DNA from: Pseudomonas sp. F(2018)
Lineage (GTDB): Bacteria; Pseudomonadota; Gammaproteobacteria; Pseudomonadales; Pseudomonadaceae
DNA length: 64,000 nt
Assembly (NCBI RefSeq): GCF_005508865.1
Contig: NZ_SCOM01000003.1
Coordinates: 583,977 to 647,976, forward strand
Direction: 5' to 3'
Position numbers and translations under genes: made by a program. Below are positions 45,451-54,164 of the stretch, in pieces. The notes below the pieces were generated by a model. The model saw nothing but the letters and a program-made list of their open reading frames with translations, did no database searches and was not told where the DNA came from. The stretch's first letter is position 1; each line of letters opens with the position of its first letter.

Positions 45451-46127
45451 GCGGGCTGGACTTCTCCACGGTCATCGCCTCCACCGTGCACGACATGAAG
45501 AACTCCCTGGCCATGCTCGGCCAGGCCCACGCCCAGTGGCTGGCGCAGTTGCCGGAAGAGCTGCGTGGCGGCAGCGAGCGCGGGGTGATCGAATACGAGT
45601 TCGCTCGTCTCAACGGCATGCTGGTGCAGCTGCTCGGCCTGTACAAGCTGGGGGTCAACCAGCTGCCGCTGCGCCCCGGCTACCAGGAGGTGGAGGACTT
45701 CATCTGCGCCCAGCTGGCGCGCCACGACGAGGTGCTGCACAGCCGCAGCATCGCCGCCCGCTGCGAGGTGGAGGAGTTCGACCTGATGGGCTTCTTCGAC
45801 CAGGAGCTGCTCGGCTCGGTGGTGGCCAACGTCATCGCTAACTCGATTCGTTACGCGCGCAGCGCCCTGCTGATCAGCGCCCGCGAGGAAGACGGCCAGC
45901 TGCTGCTGAGCATCAACGACGACGGCGTCGGCTACCCGACGGCCATGCTCGACCAGCAGGCCGACTACGTGCTCGGCCTCAACCAGAGCAGCGGCAGCAC
46001 CGGCCTGGGCCTGTACTTCGCCGCGCGCATCGCCGAGCTGCACGAGCGCAACGGCGTGCGCGGGCGCATCGAACTGCGCAACGGCGGGCCGCTGGGCGGC
46101 GGCGAATTCCGCATTTATCTGCCCTAG
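45447..46127 (+). CDS. Cytosolic histidine kinase, minimal
   Basis: A 226-residue protein. A dimerisation helix with H15 (STVHDMKNSLAML) is followed by an HATPase domain: N box ANVIANSIRYA, G1 DDGVGY, G2 GSTGLGLYFAARIAEL. No sensor domain or membrane segment. It overlaps the TPR response-regulator gene by 4 bp, so the two form a soluble two-component pair. The signal must come through another protein or the cytosol. Confidence 0.87.
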   Translation: MSGLDFSTVIASTVHDMKNSLAMLGQAHAQWLAQLPEELRGGSERGVIEYEFARLNGMLVQLLGLYKLGVNQLPLRPGYQEVEDFICAQLARHDEVLHSRSIAARCEVEEFDLMGFFDQELLGSVVANVIANSIRYARSALLISAREEDGQLLLSINDDGVGYPTAMLDQQADYVLGLNQSSGSTGLGLYFAARIAELHERNGVRGRIELRNGGPLGGGEFRIYLP

Positions 46128-46159
46128 CCCGGCCTCATGCGCATTCGAGAGGTGCCCCG

Positions 46160-46840
46160 ATGCTGTTGCATGTTCCAAGGGTGCTTAATGCGCAGCAGGT
46201 CGCCACGTGTCGACAGCTGCTGGAGCAGGCACATTGGGTGGATGGAAGACACAGCGCCGGGCCAGCTTCGGCGCGGGTGAAGAACAATCTGCAGTTGCCT
46301 GCCGACAGCGCCGAGGCACAGCAGCTGGGGCAAACAATTCTCTCCGCGTTGGAGAGCAATGCGTTGTTCCTGTCGGCGGCATTGCCGCGCCGCGTATTGC
46401 CGCCGCGCTTCAACTGTCACAAACCGGGCCAGGCCTATGGGCTGCACGTGGACAACGCGGTGCAGCGCCTCGCCGATGGCGAGCTGTTGCGCTCGGACCT
46501 GTCGGCCACCCTGTTCCTCACGCCCCCTGAGGAGTACCAGGGCGGCGAGTTGGAGATAGTTGCAGGCCTGGCCAGCAACCGCATCAAGCTGGCGGCGGGC
46601 GACCTGCTGCTCTATCCGGCCACCAGCCTGCACCAGGTCTGCCCGGTGACCCAAGGTAAGCGCCTGTGCGCGTTCTTTTGGCTGCAGAGCATGGTGCGCG
46701 ATGCCGAGCAGCGGCGCCTGCTGTTCGAGCTGGACCAGAACATCCAGCAACTCTCCCGGGAGCTGAACAAGGATCACGCCAGCCTGCTGCAGCTCCGTGG
46801 TCTGTACAGCAACCTGGTGCGCCGGTGGGCGGATATCTGA
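46160..46840 (+). CDS. piuC: PKHD-type Fe(II)/2-oxoglutarate hydroxylase (PiuC/YbiX)
   Basis: A 226-residue dioxygenase starting MLLHVPRVLNAQQV. The iron triad is H96, D98 (GLHVDNA) and H158 (YPATSLHQV), and R168 is the expected 2-oxoglutarate ligand. In P. aeruginosa piuC follows the siderophore receptor gene piuA; here no receptor is adjacent and no clear Fur box was seen, so this copy stands alone behind the two-component pair. Confidence 0.9.
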   Translation: MLLHVPRVLNAQQVATCRQLLEQAHWVDGRHSAGPASARVKNNLQLPADSAEAQQLGQTILSALESNALFLSAALPRRVLPPRFNCHKPGQAYGLHVDNAVQRLADGELLRSDLSATLFLTPPEEYQGGELEIVAGLASNRIKLAAGDLLLYPATSLHQVCPVTQGKRLCAFFWLQSMVRDAEQRRLLFELDQNIQQLSRELNKDHASLLQLRGLYSNLVRRWADI

Positions 46841-47147
46841 GCGGAGTTCCCGGCGTGGCCGGATGGCGGTTACGGCACCTGCCCCAGGCCACTTGCGCGG
46901 GGCGTCAGCAGCCAGTGGTGTCTCTTCTCTGCCTTGCTGCCGATGCCAGGCGATGCCAGTGCTATCGCGGTGGTTAGCATCTTTTGCCGGTCTATCCCGA
47001 ATCAATATAAGGGCGCTTTGGGCCTTCACGGCGCCATGTACTAGCGTGCCTCTGGTACCCCGTCCCGCACGCGGGACCATCGCGCAGCATGGAGGCGTCC
47101 GGCAGTAGTCCGTGCTCGTACAACAAGAACAAGACGAGGACACGCTG
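46841..47147. other. Intergenic region with promoter of the esterase gene
   Basis: This 307-bp stretch shows no gene. A sigma-70-like promoter TTGCCG (46984-46989), 16-bp spacer, TATAAG (47006-47011), and a GTCCCGC/GCGGGAC hairpin (47062-47077) in the leader are the only structures I see. Confidence 0.5.
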
Positions 47148-48533
47148 ATGAAGTCTGCCTTGCTGACCTGCTGCCTGTGCGTCATGGCCCTGCTGGCCAC
47201 CCCGGCCCACGCCGAACTGGGTGACTACAGCTTCTGGAAGACCCTGCTCAACCTGACCATGCCGCCGCCGGCGGACAACAAGGTCACCCCCGAACAGGGC
47301 CTCGGCCCCTATCCGCTGCTGAACAACCCGGGCGGCTTCAACGCCGGCTTCAAGCCCGGCAACTACTACGGCTGGCAGACCGTGCAGCTGGCGCCGCAGA
47401 CCGGCGCGGTGTGCGGCAACGGCTCGCCCTACAAGTTCTTCGTCAACCGAGTGCCCAATACCACCAACACCATCATCTACCTGGAAGGTGGTGGCGCCTG
47501 CTGGGACTACGCCAGCTGCACCGGGCAGAACGGCATCCGCGGGGCGCGCAACCCCGACGGCATCCCCGACGACTACATGAGCCTGCTCAACCCCGGCGCC
47601 AGCCTGGTCAGCCCGCTGGTGGTGCGCCTGCACCCCTGGACGCGGACCAAGCCGCAGAACTGGAACATGATCTACGTGCCCTACTGCACCGGCGACATCT
47701 ACTCCGGCGACAAGGTGGCGGTGTACGAGGACCCGCAGAACCAGAAGCCGCCGCTGATCTGGCACCATAACGGCCTGCGCAACACCCGCGCCGTGGTGGC
47801 CTGGCTGAAGAACAACCTGCCGCGCCCGGCCCAGCTGCTCACCACCGGGTGCAGCGCCGGCGGCGCCGGCAGCCTGACCAACTACGTGGGCATCCGCCAG
47901 GACATGGCGCCGACCCGCGGCTTCCTGCTCGACGACTCCGGCCCGGTGTTCAGCGCACCGCCCGGCAGCGATATTGCCCAGTACCCGTCGCGGCCGCTGC
48001 AGGACTATATCCGCGCGGCCTGGGGCCTCAACGAGGGGCCGGTGCCCTACCTGCAGAGCCGCCTGCCGGGCCTCGATGGCGCCGACCTGGGCAGCCTCTA
48101 TTCGGCGCTGTCGAGCAACCTGCCAGGTGATCGCCTGGGCCACACCCACTTCTGGCAGGACCTCAACTACTCGTCCTACTCCTACGAGCGCTTCCATCCG
48201 GACATCATCAACGCGCCGGACGCCGCCACCAAGGAGGCGCTGATCCACGCCAAGTGGGCGGTGGACACCGAGCGCCTGCGCGGCCAGCTGACCAACCTGG
48301 GCAACTTCGGCGGCTACTTCCCGCAGTACCGGGCGGTGAACGAGAGCCACTGCACCAGCATCATCGAGTTCGCCAACTCGGATATCCAGGAGCAGAACCT
48401 GCAGCTCGACCACTTCGTCAACAACCTGCTGGAGGGCAGCGGCACCGTGCTGTCGGCCTCGGAGAGCAGTGACGCGGCGGACAAGGCCAAGCCGTTCAAT
48501 CTGCTCTATTACATCCTCGACCAACTGCTCTAG
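47148..48533 (+). CDS. Secreted pectinacetylesterase/Notum-family esterase
   Basis: A 461-residue secreted protein with signal peptide MKSALLTCCLCVMALLATPAHA. Family motifs are present: YLEGGGACWDYASC, nucleophile elbow TTGCSAGGAGS (Ser236), DDSG (Asp262/263) and NESHC (His401). GAGGA precedes the ATG. The family includes plant pectin acetylesterases and animal Notum; bacterial members are less well known and the ester cleaved is unknown. Together with the PHA depolymerase it gives the window two secreted ester hydrolases. Confidence 0.83.
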   Translation: MKSALLTCCLCVMALLATPAHAELGDYSFWKTLLNLTMPPPADNKVTPEQGLGPYPLLNNPGGFNAGFKPGNYYGWQTVQLAPQTGAVCGNGSPYKFFVNRVPNTTNTIIYLEGGGACWDYASCTGQNGIRGARNPDGIPDDYMSLLNPGASLVSPLVVRLHPWTRTKPQNWNMIYVPYCTGDIYSGDKVAVYEDPQNQKPPLIWHHNGLRNTRAVVAWLKNNLPRPAQLLTTGCSAGGAGSLTNYVGIRQDMAPTRGFLLDDSGPVFSAPPGSDIAQYPSRPLQDYIRAAWGLNEGPVPYLQSRLPGLDGADLGSLYSALSSNLPGDRLGHTHFWQDLNYSSYSYERFHPDIINAPDAATKEALIHAKWAVDTERLRGQLTNLGNFGGYFPQYRAVNESHCTSIIEFANSDIQEQNLQLDHFVNNLLEGSGTVLSASESSDAADKAKPFNLLYYILDQLL

Positions 48534-48536
48534 GGC

Positions 48537-49175
48537 TTATTGATACGCCTGCTCTCGCGCCTCCTGCAGGCGCTGGCGCAGGTACTGGTCGCGGCTCAGG
48601 CCGTCGGGAATGCTGTCCATGCTCAGCACCTCGTCGACGATGCGTTTCTCGTCGGACTTGTACTGGGAGAAGCGTGCATCGGAGGTCTTGTTGCGCGCTT
48701 CGCGCTCCTGGCTGAGCGCCTGGTAGCGGGCGACCAGGGCATCGGCGCGGGCCTTCTGCGCGTCCTCGTCGCCACCCTCGGCCTGGGCCAGGCCGACCTG
48801 CAGCAACAGCGCCTCGCTCAGCGCCAGCTCACCGGCCGCCTCGCGCCGGTCAATCTCCTTGGCCAGGGCCGCCGCGCGCTGGCGCCGCTGCGCCTCGTCC
48901 AGGTCGGCGGCGGACTTGATGAAGCCCTGGTAGTCGGCGCCGAACTGCAAGCGGGCCTGGTAGTCCTGCACGGCGGGAGCGTCGAGCAGTGCCCGCTGGG
49001 CGCTCGGGTCGAGTGAAGGGGCGTCAGCACTATCGCTGGCCGGACTCGGCGCCGTTGCTGCGGTGGACGATGTGTCGCTGGCCGGCTCGGAGCCGGCCAG
49101 GCCCAGCCACAGGCCGCCGCCGACGGCGAGGCCCGCGAGACCGGCGGCTAGCAGGCGGGAAGTGATCTTGGCCAT
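48537..49175 (-). CDS. Membrane-anchored helical protein, possible lipase/phospholipase accessory
   Basis: A 212-residue protein with an N-terminal anchor (RLLAAGLAGLAVGGGLWLGL), a Ser/Ala/Pro-rich linker and a long helical domain (AAALAKEIDRREAAGELALSEALLL). The anchor, spacer and helical layout recall lipase chaperones and PlcR-type phospholipase accessory proteins, but it is shorter than Lif chaperones and I see no diagnostic motif. It ends 3 bp from the convergent esterase gene, so a chaperone role for that secreted enzyme is conceivable but unproven. Confidence 0.6.
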   Translation of the reverse strand: MAKITSRLLAAGLAGLAVGGGLWLGLAGSEPASDTSSTAATAPSPASDSADAPSLDPSAQRALLDAPAVQDYQARLQFGADYQGFIKSAADLDEAQRRQRAAALAKEIDRREAAGELALSEALLLQVGLAQAEGGDEDAQKARADALVARYQALSQEREARNKTSDARFSQYKSDEKRIVDEVLSMDSIPDGLSRDQYLRQRLQEAREQAYQ

Positions 49176-49266
49176 TGCCCTGAGTCCCTGGGGTGCACAG
49201 GTTGCCAGTTAAGCCCATGGCCAGGGCGGCTTCCAGCGTGGCGGCGGCGGTCGTCAGCCGGCCGGC

Positions 49267-49674
49267 TCAGCTCTCCAGCCACACGTCGCGGCACCAGTGC
49301 CACACCGAGTCCCAGCTCTCGTCGGTCAGCTCGCCCTCGCTGCCGTCCCACAGCCAGACGGTGCCTTCCACGTCCACCGCGTAGTAGTCGCGGCCGTCCT
49401 GGCACAGCGGCACCAGGTCCCGCGGCAGGCCGCGGTCCCAGGCTACCGAGGCGACTTCCGGCAGGTAGGTGTGCGAATGCGGGTCGCTGGCGGTCACCGG
49501 CTCCAGGCGGCCGTAGACCACGTCGCTGACCTTGAGCAGGTACTCGCGCAGCTCGAAGGGCAGGTGGATGAGAAGCTGCTCCTGGATCTCCACCAGGGTC
49601 TCCTCTTCCGGTAGCTCCAGCGGCACCGGCACCGGCTCGTTGAGTTCGCGCAGCTGATCGATGACTTCTTCCAC
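49267..49674 (-). CDS. SMI1/KNR4 (SUKH) family protein
   Basis: A 135-residue acidic cytosolic protein with the SUKH fold signature: LPFELREYLLKVSDVVYG and YYAVDVEGTVWLWDG. SUKH proteins are often immunity proteins for polymorphic toxins, but some are solitary housekeeping genes. No toxin gene is adjacent, so this is probably a solitary member. Confidence 0.75.
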   Translation of the reverse strand: MEEVIDQLRELNEPVPVPLELPEEETLVEIQEQLLIHLPFELREYLLKVSDVVYGRLEPVTASDPHSHTYLPEVASVAWDRGLPRDLVPLCQDGRDYYAVDVEGTVWLWDGSEGELTDESWDSVWHWCRDVWLES

Positions 49675-49756
49675 GGGGCGTCTCCTGGCAAGCGGGATTC
49701 GGCTAGAGGGTAGCCGATTGGAGGCGCGTTTTACCCTGTGTGACGGCCAAGGGGAA

Positions 49757-49816
49757 GTAGCCCGGATGCAATCCGGGGGCGGAGTTGCCGGCTTTCCCGG
49801 ATTGTATCCGGGCTAC
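49757..49816. repeat. GTAGCCCGGAT-type inverted repeat
   Basis: GTAGCCCGGATGCAATCCGGG (49757-49777) pairs with the complement of 49796-49816 with one mismatch, loop 18 bases. This is a common extragenic repeat in pseudomonads, lying between the SUKH gene and the phoX terminator. Confidence 0.75.
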
Positions 49817-49868
49817 GACCTCGAGCTGCCAGGCTACAGAAGCGAGACCATGCCCGTCTTCAAACAGA

Positions 49869-49890
49869 AAACCCGGGCAAGCCCGGGTTT
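49869..49890 (-). terminator. Rho-independent terminator of phoX
   Basis: AAACCCGGGC and GCCCGGGTTT (49869-49878, 49881-49890) around AA. On the minus strand the stem is followed by a T-rich stretch, placing the terminator about 20 bp after the phoX stop. Confidence 0.7.
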
Positions 49891-49908
49891 CGTTGGTGCA
49901 GAGCGGCC

Positions 49909-51906
49909 CTACATCAGGCGCTTGCCGTCCTCGCGGGTGATCACCACGGTGGCCGAGCGCGGGCGGCGGCCCGGGCCGTCCGGCCAGGTGCTGAGCAGGT
50001 TGCTGGCGGTGGAGCCTTCGCCCGGGTGCTGGATATTGACGAACAGGGTGCGGAAGTCCGGCGTGGCGCTGATGCCGGTGACCTCGGCGCCGATCGGGCC
50101 GATCAGGAAGCGCTTGATCTCGCCTGTGCGCGGGTCGGCCACCAGCATCTGGTTGTGGCCGAACGGGCCGCTGGCCAGCTGGCTGCCGCTCATGTCGGTC
50201 TGGATCCACAGGCGGCCGTCCGGGTCGAACCACAGGCCGTCCGGGCTGGCCAGGATGCTGGCGTCGCCGAGTGGCTGGCCGTTGGGGCCGCGGCTGTCGG
50301 ACTGCGGTCCGGCGAGCAGGAAGATGTCCCAGTTGAAGCGCTTGCCGGCGTGGTCGCGGCGGTCTTCGCGCCAGCGGATGATGTGCCCGTAGGGGTTGGC
50401 CGCGCGCGGGTTGGCGGCGTCCGCCACGGTGCGCGAGCTGTTGTTGGTGAGGGTGAAGTAGACCTCGCCGTTGTCCGGGTTGACCGCGCCCCACTCCGGG
50501 CGGTCCATCTTGGTGGCGCCGGCGATGTCGGCGGCCAGGCGGGTGTTGATCAGCACCTCGCCCTGGTCGGCGAAGCTCACCCCGGCGGCGGCGCAGGCGG
50601 CCTGGAAGGCCTTGTCGCGCAGGTCCAGGGCCAGCCAGTCGCCGCTGCCGTCGGCATTGAAGCGCGCCACGTAGAGGGTGCCCTCTTCGAGCAGGCGACC
50701 GGGCTGACGCAGCAGCGGCAGGTACTTGCCACGGCTGACGTACTTGTAGATGTACTCGTTCTGCGAGTCGTCGCCGGAGTAGCACACCAGCGGGCGCCCG
50801 GCCTGCACCGGGGCGAAGATCAGGCCTTCGTGGGCGAAGCGGCCGAGGGCGCTGTGCTTGACCGGGGTGGAGTCCGGGTCGAAGGGATCGATCTCGACTA
50901 TCCAGCCGAAATGGTTGGGCTCGTTGCGATAGTCGCCGCTGGCGTCGGCGGCCTTGCGGGTGGCGTCGAAGCGCTGGAACTCGTCGCCGGGCAGGGTCTC
51001 CCAGCCGAAGCGGCTGGTGCTGCGCAGGCCGTAGCGCTTGAGCTCGCGCGGCAGCTCGGCGTCGCGCGTGGCGAAGTAGCCGGCCCAGTTCTCCTCGCAG
51101 GTGAGGTAGGTGCCCCAGGGCGTGTAGCCGTTGGCGCAGTTGTTCTGGGTGCCGCGACTGGCGGTGCCGTTGGGGCTGTGCAGGGTCTTGAGCAGCGCAT
51201 GGCCACGGGCCGGGCCGACCATCTGCATCGGCGTGGCGGCGGTGACGCGGCGGTTGTAACGGCCGGGCACCACCTGCCAGTCGCCGAAGCGGTCGCGGCG
51301 GATCTCGACGATGGTCACGCCGTGGGCGTTGATTTCCTTGCGCACTTCGTCGGCCACGGTACGCAGGCCGTTGACCGTGGTCGGACCGTTGGGGTGAAGC
51401 AGCGGCGCGTCGATGTACTCGTTGTTGAACACCAGCAGGCCGTGGTTGGAGCGGCGCCCGCCGCCATGGCGGCCGTCGATGGGGAAGAAGTGCATGCCGT
51501 CGTGGTGCATGCCGACCTGCTCGGCCTGGTCCTGGGCGCTGTTGCTGGCGTCTTCGAGGAAGGCCGGGAAGCGCCCGCTGATTGGCGTGCCCCAAGGCAC
51601 GCAGACGCTGGCGCGGTAGCCGGCAGGCACCGTGATGCTGTCGGCGCGGCCCACCGGCAGGGCGTCGAAGGGCAGGCGGTTGCGCTTGCCCCAGCCGTGC
51701 CTGACACCCTTGGCGCTCTGCTCGGCCGCCTCGACGGCCTGCGGCAGCACGCCGAGAAAACCGAGCGCGCCGACGGCCACGCCACCGGCGAGGATCTGCC
51801 GGCGGCGCTGGTCGATCAGCTCGCTCATGTGCGGGTTGCTGGAATGGTTGCTGGGGAGTTCATCACCGCTGCCAAACAGCACGGCGTTGTGGTCATCGAG
51901 GCTCAC
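49909..51906 (-). CDS. phoX: PhoX-family (DUF839) Tat-exported phosphatase
   Basis: A 665-residue protein. The N-terminal twin-arginine signal RRRQIL (34-39) followed by AGGVAVGALGFLGVLP marks Tat export, as for PhoX enzymes, which bind iron and calcium. Typical blocks are HHDGMHFFPIDGR, FNNEYIDAPLLHPNG, GTYLTCEENWAGYF and SPDGLWFDPDGRLWIQTD. The GTG at 51906, with AAGGA just upstream, is preferred over an upstream ATG. The role would be releasing phosphate from organic esters in the periplasm. A weak Pho-box-like repeat lies upstream. Confidence 0.87.
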   Translation of the reverse strand: MSLDDHNAVLFGSGDELPSNHSSNPHMSELIDQRRRQILAGGVAVGALGFLGVLPQAVEAAEQSAKGVRHGWGKRNRLPFDALPVGRADSITVPAGYRASVCVPWGTPISGRFPAFLEDASNSAQDQAEQVGMHHDGMHFFPIDGRHGGGRRSNHGLLVFNNEYIDAPLLHPNGPTTVNGLRTVADEVRKEINAHGVTIVEIRRDRFGDWQVVPGRYNRRVTAATPMQMVGPARGHALLKTLHSPNGTASRGTQNNCANGYTPWGTYLTCEENWAGYFATRDAELPRELKRYGLRSTSRFGWETLPGDEFQRFDATRKAADASGDYRNEPNHFGWIVEIDPFDPDSTPVKHSALGRFAHEGLIFAPVQAGRPLVCYSGDDSQNEYIYKYVSRGKYLPLLRQPGRLLEEGTLYVARFNADGSGDWLALDLRDKAFQAACAAAGVSFADQGEVLINTRLAADIAGATKMDRPEWGAVNPDNGEVYFTLTNNSSRTVADAANPRAANPYGHIIRWREDRRDHAGKRFNWDIFLLAGPQSDSRGPNGQPLGDASILASPDGLWFDPDGRLWIQTDMSGSQLASGPFGHNQMLVADPRTGEIKRFLIGPIGAEVTGISATPDFRTLFVNIQHPGEGSTASNLLSTWPDGPGRRPRSATVVITREDGKRLM

Positions 51907-51963
51907 GGTTCGGTTCCTTCTGCGGAGGAGTTGCGGCGGAGCCATGACGCTAGCGAGCAAAGA

Positions 51964-51981
51964 AGACGGAACGATGACGCT
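51964..51981 (-). promoter_or_regulatory. Possible Pho box upstream of phoX
   Basis: On the minus strand GCGTCAT-CGTT-CCGTCTT, two half-sites 11 bp apart, each matching CTGTCAT at 5 of 7 positions, about 58 bp before the phoX start. Consistent with PhoB control but weak. Confidence 0.3.
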
Positions 51982-52011
51982 GCTGTGGCGAATCGACGGG
52001 GTGCGTGCTGG

Positions 52012-52461
52012 TTAACGTTTCTGTTGGCGGCGCTGTGCGGCGCCGCTCATCAGGCGCGCGTCGAGCAGGGCGTGGTGGGGGATGTCGGCCTCGGCCAGAT
52101 CACTGAGCAGCTCGGCGTCTTCGCGGCAGCGGACATGCTGGGGCAGGCCGCCCGCGCCGAGCAGTTCGAGCAGCAGTGGCCAGTCCCAGGCCAGGGCGTC
52201 GCTGACGATTTCCACCTCGGCGTAGTTGGCGAGGAAGGCACGTAGCGCGTTGCCCGCCTCGGCGCGGCTGCGCCCGTGGCGGGCCAGGTCCAGCTGCGGC
52301 AGGACAATCTCGTGGACGAAGGTGGAGCAGTCGGCCGGGCTCCAGCCGTCGCTCAGTTCCACGTAGAACTCGGCGCCGTTCGGGTCGACCAGGGCCAGGC
52401 TGATCAGCCGGTTGTCGGCCGTGAGGTTGGTGAATTCGGTATCCAGGAACAGGGTGCGCAT
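52012..52461 (-). CDS. DnaQ-like 3'-5' exonuclease
   Basis: A 149-residue protein starting MRTLFLDTEFTNLTADNRLI. The DTEF motif supplies the first acidic pair of the DEDD exonuclease fold; later acidic residues in SDALAWDWPLLLELL and the final HHALLDARLM fit the remaining motifs. It is short and single-domain. Likely a small exoribonuclease of the RNase-T type; substrate unknown. ATG 52461 begins at the conserved strand. Confidence 0.75.
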   Translation of the reverse strand: MRTLFLDTEFTNLTADNRLISLALVDPNGAEFYVELSDGWSPADCSTFVHEIVLPQLDLARHGRSRAEAGNALRAFLANYAEVEIVSDALAWDWPLLLELLGAGGLPQHVRCREDAELLSDLAEADIPHHALLDARLMSGAAQRRQQKR

Positions 52462-52515
52462 CGCCGCTTCCTTGCCGTGATCTGGCGGCACTCTAGCAGC
52501 CGTGCGGGCAGAAAA

Positions 52516-52536
52516 AACCCGGGACTGGCCCGGGTT
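52516..52536. terminator. Terminator hairpin between the Tim44-like and exonuclease genes
   Basis: AACCCGGG (52516-52523), loop ACTGG, CCCGGGTT (52529-52536). A-runs upstream and TT downstream suit termination of the Tim44-like gene on the minus strand, where TTTTTT follows the stem. Confidence 0.7.
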
Positions 52537-52554
52537 CTTCACTGCGCGATGGGA

Positions 52555-53400
52555 TCAGCCGTTCTGGCGGATACCGGCGACCAGCCAAGGCTGGTTGTCG
52601 CCCGTGGCGCGCTCCATGCGCCAGCTTTCGCTGAAGGGCTCGCCCTGGTCGAAGCGCGAGGTCTTGGCCACGCCGCGGAAGGTCAGGGTGGCCACGGCCT
52701 TGTCGGCCAGCTCGTCGATGCCGTCCAGCTGCACTTCCAGGTCATCGATGTAGGTGGACTGGTAGCCATCGCCCATGCTGGCGCGTTCTTCCTTGAGGAA
52801 GCTGAGCATCTGCGGGGTGACGAACTCGGCGATCTTGTCCATGTCGGACGCGTCCCAGTGCTGCTGCAGGGCCAGGAAGTGCTCGCGGCCGGCGTTGACG
52901 AAGCGCTGCTCGTCGAACCAGGCCGGGGCATTGAAGGCCGGGCGCGCAGCTGCGGCGGAACCGCCGAAGATCGGCTGCTGTTGCGGCATCTGGCGCTGGA
53001 ACGGAGCACCGGCGCCGGCGGGTTGGCCGTGCGCCTGGCGCTGCCGACGGGCGGCCAGCAGGCGGAAGATGACGAAGGCGATCAGGCCGATGATCAGGAA
53101 GTCGAAGATCTGCATGCCCTGGAAGCCGTCGCCCATGAACATCGAGGCGAGCAGGCCACCGGCGGCGATGCCGGCCAGCGGGCCGAGCCAGCGCGAGGCA
53201 CCACTGGCGGGGCGGCCAGCAGCGGTGGTGCTGTTGGTGGCGGCCGGCTGGCTGGCCTTGGGCGCATCCGCCTGGCGGGTCTGGTGAGTCGGCGCGGAGC
53301 CGAACGATTTGCCGCCGCCCATGCGCTTGGCGGCGCTGGCGTCGAGGCTGAGGGTCAGACCCAGGCACAGGGCCAGGGTGATGCTGAGAAAACGCTGCAT
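52555..53400 (-). CDS. Tim44-like domain protein
   Basis: A 281-residue protein with signal peptide MQRFLSITLALCLGLTLSLDASA, a membrane-spanning stretch (FDFLIIGLIAFVIFRLLAAR) in the middle, and a C-terminal Tim44-like domain (ADKAVATLTFRGVAKTSRFD; GEPFSESWRMERATGD). The linker is rich in Gln, Ala and Pro. Bacterial Tim44-like proteins are common in pseudomonads with undefined roles. Confidence 0.83.
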   Translation of the reverse strand: MQRFLSITLALCLGLTLSLDASAAKRMGGGKSFGSAPTHQTRQADAPKASQPAATNSTTAAGRPASGASRWLGPLAGIAAGGLLASMFMGDGFQGMQIFDFLIIGLIAFVIFRLLAARRQRQAHGQPAGAGAPFQRQMPQQQPIFGGSAAAARPAFNAPAWFDEQRFVNAGREHFLALQQHWDASDMDKIAEFVTPQMLSFLKEERASMGDGYQSTYIDDLEVQLDGIDELADKAVATLTFRGVAKTSRFDQGEPFSESWRMERATGDNQPWLVAGIRQNG

Positions 53401-53514
53401 GAGGGGTAATCCCGCTGAGGTTGTGATTCGCGCGCCATGCTGCCGCAGTGTTGGGACCCTGGCCAGTCGCAGAATGTTTCCGGATTTATGTGCGGCCGCT
53501 CCGACCCGCTCCGC

Positions 53515-54090
53515 CTAGCGCAACAGCCAGCCCAGCGGCCCGCAACGCAACAGGCGGCGCAGCAGGGCCCGCTGGTCGGCCTCGTTCTCCTCGGGGTGGC
53601 GCAGCCAGTGCACGAAACTGCGCAGGAAGGCCGCACTGAGCAGGCTCTCCTCGGCCACACGTGACAGGTGCAGGTTCTGCCGCCGCGCCGCTTCGCGCCA
53701 CCACTGCACGGTACGGCTGACCCGCAGCAGGGCGCCGGCCTGCAGGTGGATATGGCCGAGCTCCAGCTTGTACAGCAGCATCTGCCCGGTCAGCGCGCGG
53801 TGCGCGGCCATGCCGGCCAGCCAGGCCATATGTAGTTCTTCCAGGCGCTTGCTGGCACTCAGGGCGGCGAGATCGGCGCCCTTGGCGCGCTCGAACAGCG
53901 CCTGGTCGGCGCGATCCAGCCAGGCTTCGACCAGATCGTCCTTCTGCCCGTAATGCCGGGCAATGGCGCCCAGGTCGCAGTCCAGCGCTGCGGCCACGTC
54001 ATGCAGATACAGGCGCTCCCAGCCGCAGGTTTCGGCCAGGTCGAGGGCGGTATCGAGGATCTTGTCGGCGGTTGGCGTCGAGCGGGGCAT
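53515..54090 (-). CDS. TetR-like transcriptional regulator
   Basis: A 191-residue protein with an N-terminal helix-turn-helix (LYLHDVAAALDCDLGAIARHYG) and a helical C-terminal domain with no recognisable ligand motif. It follows a 74-bp gap after the next gene upstream. Target unknown. Confidence 0.75.
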   Translation of the reverse strand: MPRSTPTADKILDTALDLAETCGWERLYLHDVAAALDCDLGAIARHYGQKDDLVEAWLDRADQALFERAKGADLAALSASKRLEELHMAWLAGMAAHRALTGQMLLYKLELGHIHLQAGALLRVSRTVQWWREAARRQNLHLSRVAEESLLSAAFLRSFVHWLRHPEENEADQRALLRRLLRCGPLGWLLR

Positions 54091-54164
54091 GTGGATTACC
54101 TCCGCTCGACAGTATGGTCAGTCAGCCCTGTCAGGTGCGCCAGGCTGACGGGCGGAGACTTCAA

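Noticed and set aside
49267..49674. SUKH protein as immunity partner of a toxin system
   Set aside because: No toxin, Rhs or VgrG gene is near it. Solitary SUKH genes are common in pseudomonads.
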